Source: an uncultured Dialister sp. (GTDB taxonomy: Bacteria; Bacillota; Negativicutes; Veillonellales; Dialisteraceae). Taken from it: a stretch of DNA of 20,315 nucleotides. The position numbers were made by a program, and so were the translations under genes. The first letter of the stretch is position 1. The number at the start of each line of letters is the position of its first letter. Shown one piece after another: positions 20,161 through 20,315 of the stretch. The stretch spans positions 1 to 20,315 of the forward strand of contig UQQQ01000040.1 of assembly GCA_900543165.1 (NCBI GenBank), read 5' to 3'. The notes beneath the pieces are model-generated. The model made no database searches and had not been told where the DNA came from. It saw only the letters and a list, made by a program, of their open reading frames with translations.

Positions 20161-20315
20161 ACAGTGACTGTGGACTGGTGGCTAGGGATTAGGGATTAGA
20201 TTTCTGACTTCTGATTTCACTAAAAAAGGGGCTGTGAAATAACGATCTTCTCATTTTCGAGTTCAATCTGCCGCAGGGGACTTGCAGCTCTCATAGGAGT
20301 GACCGGGAAACCTTA
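20161..20315 (+). repeat. Heptamer tract after the SDR gene, then unassigned sequence to the right edge
   Basis: Directly after the SDR stop TAG come eight 7-base units from 20163 to 20218: AGTGACT, GTGGACT, GGTGGCT, AGGGATT, AGGGATT, AGATTTC, TGACTTC, TGATTTC. The order shows a gradual change from the TGACT type to the GGGAT type. From 20220 to the edge I see no gene, terminator or identifiable element. A minus-strand frame is open there but only 30 codons long. Confidence 0.8.

Noticed and set aside
20220..20315. Right-edge sequence considered as an insertion-sequence end or gene tail
   Set aside because: The minus-strand frame is bounded by stops and only 30 codons long, and no terminal repeat partner is in the window.

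Overview
The window most likely comes from a diderm member of the Firmicutes (class Negativicutes; a Dialister-like genome is my best guess, by inference only). The Firmicutes side is shown by strong AGGAGG ribosome-binding sites, frequent TTG starts, a T-box leader, an Asp23-type domain and near-consensus TTGACA/TATAAT promoters. The diderm side is shown by an LpxL/HtrB-type lipid A acyltransferase. Almost every gene is on the minus strand; only the SDR gene at the right end is on the plus strand.

Layout, left to right. At 1-166 there is a leftward promoter and the Stem I half of a T-box leader that runs off the left edge. Then come trpF (359-952), a P-loop/Asp23 two-domain protein (1145-1981) and murB (2445-3353). 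A complete five-gene ribose operon follows, read leftwards in the order rbsK-rbsD-rbsA-rbsC-rbsB (8479 down to 3828), with no rbsR in view. A gamma-class carbonic anhydrase-like protein (8906-9463) is next. Beyond it is a decayed sensory locus: a hybrid histidine kinase (9746-11904) with an in-frame amber codon and a frameshift, and its upstream substrate-binding protein (11894-12710) with a frameshifted signal peptide. An MFS transporter with a doubtful 5' end (13043-14203), an alpha/beta hydrolase (14649-15383), the lipid A acyltransferase (15503-16408), rpsD (17043-17636), a small membrane protein (18060-18374), a TPR lipoprotein (18605-19246) and an SDR oxidoreductase (19399-20160) complete the set.

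The most striking non-genic feature is a family of mosaic intergenic repeats occupying about ten gaps. They are built from several different tandem motifs, all with a 7-bp period: AGTCACT, TAGGGAT, GGGTTAG and AATGAGA types. These surround a conserved core with a GCGGCGC/GCGCCGC hairpin that shows a compensatory base change between copies. The AGTCACT/TAGGGAT tracts abut the 3' ends of genes and in several cases supply the stop codon. Genes with a clear intrinsic terminator (murB, rbsB, carbonic anhydrase, MFS, rpsD) do not end in these tracts. A 7-bp unit carrying TGA or TAG places stops in all three frames, so the tracts could act as all-frame stop cassettes, or may simply be tolerated there. 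In one copy a second repeat type has replaced the hairpin loop, giving a nested structure.

Functionally the window mixes housekeeping genes (MurB, S4, lipid A acylation), ribose import and phosphorylation, and an environmental sensor that appears to be decaying.
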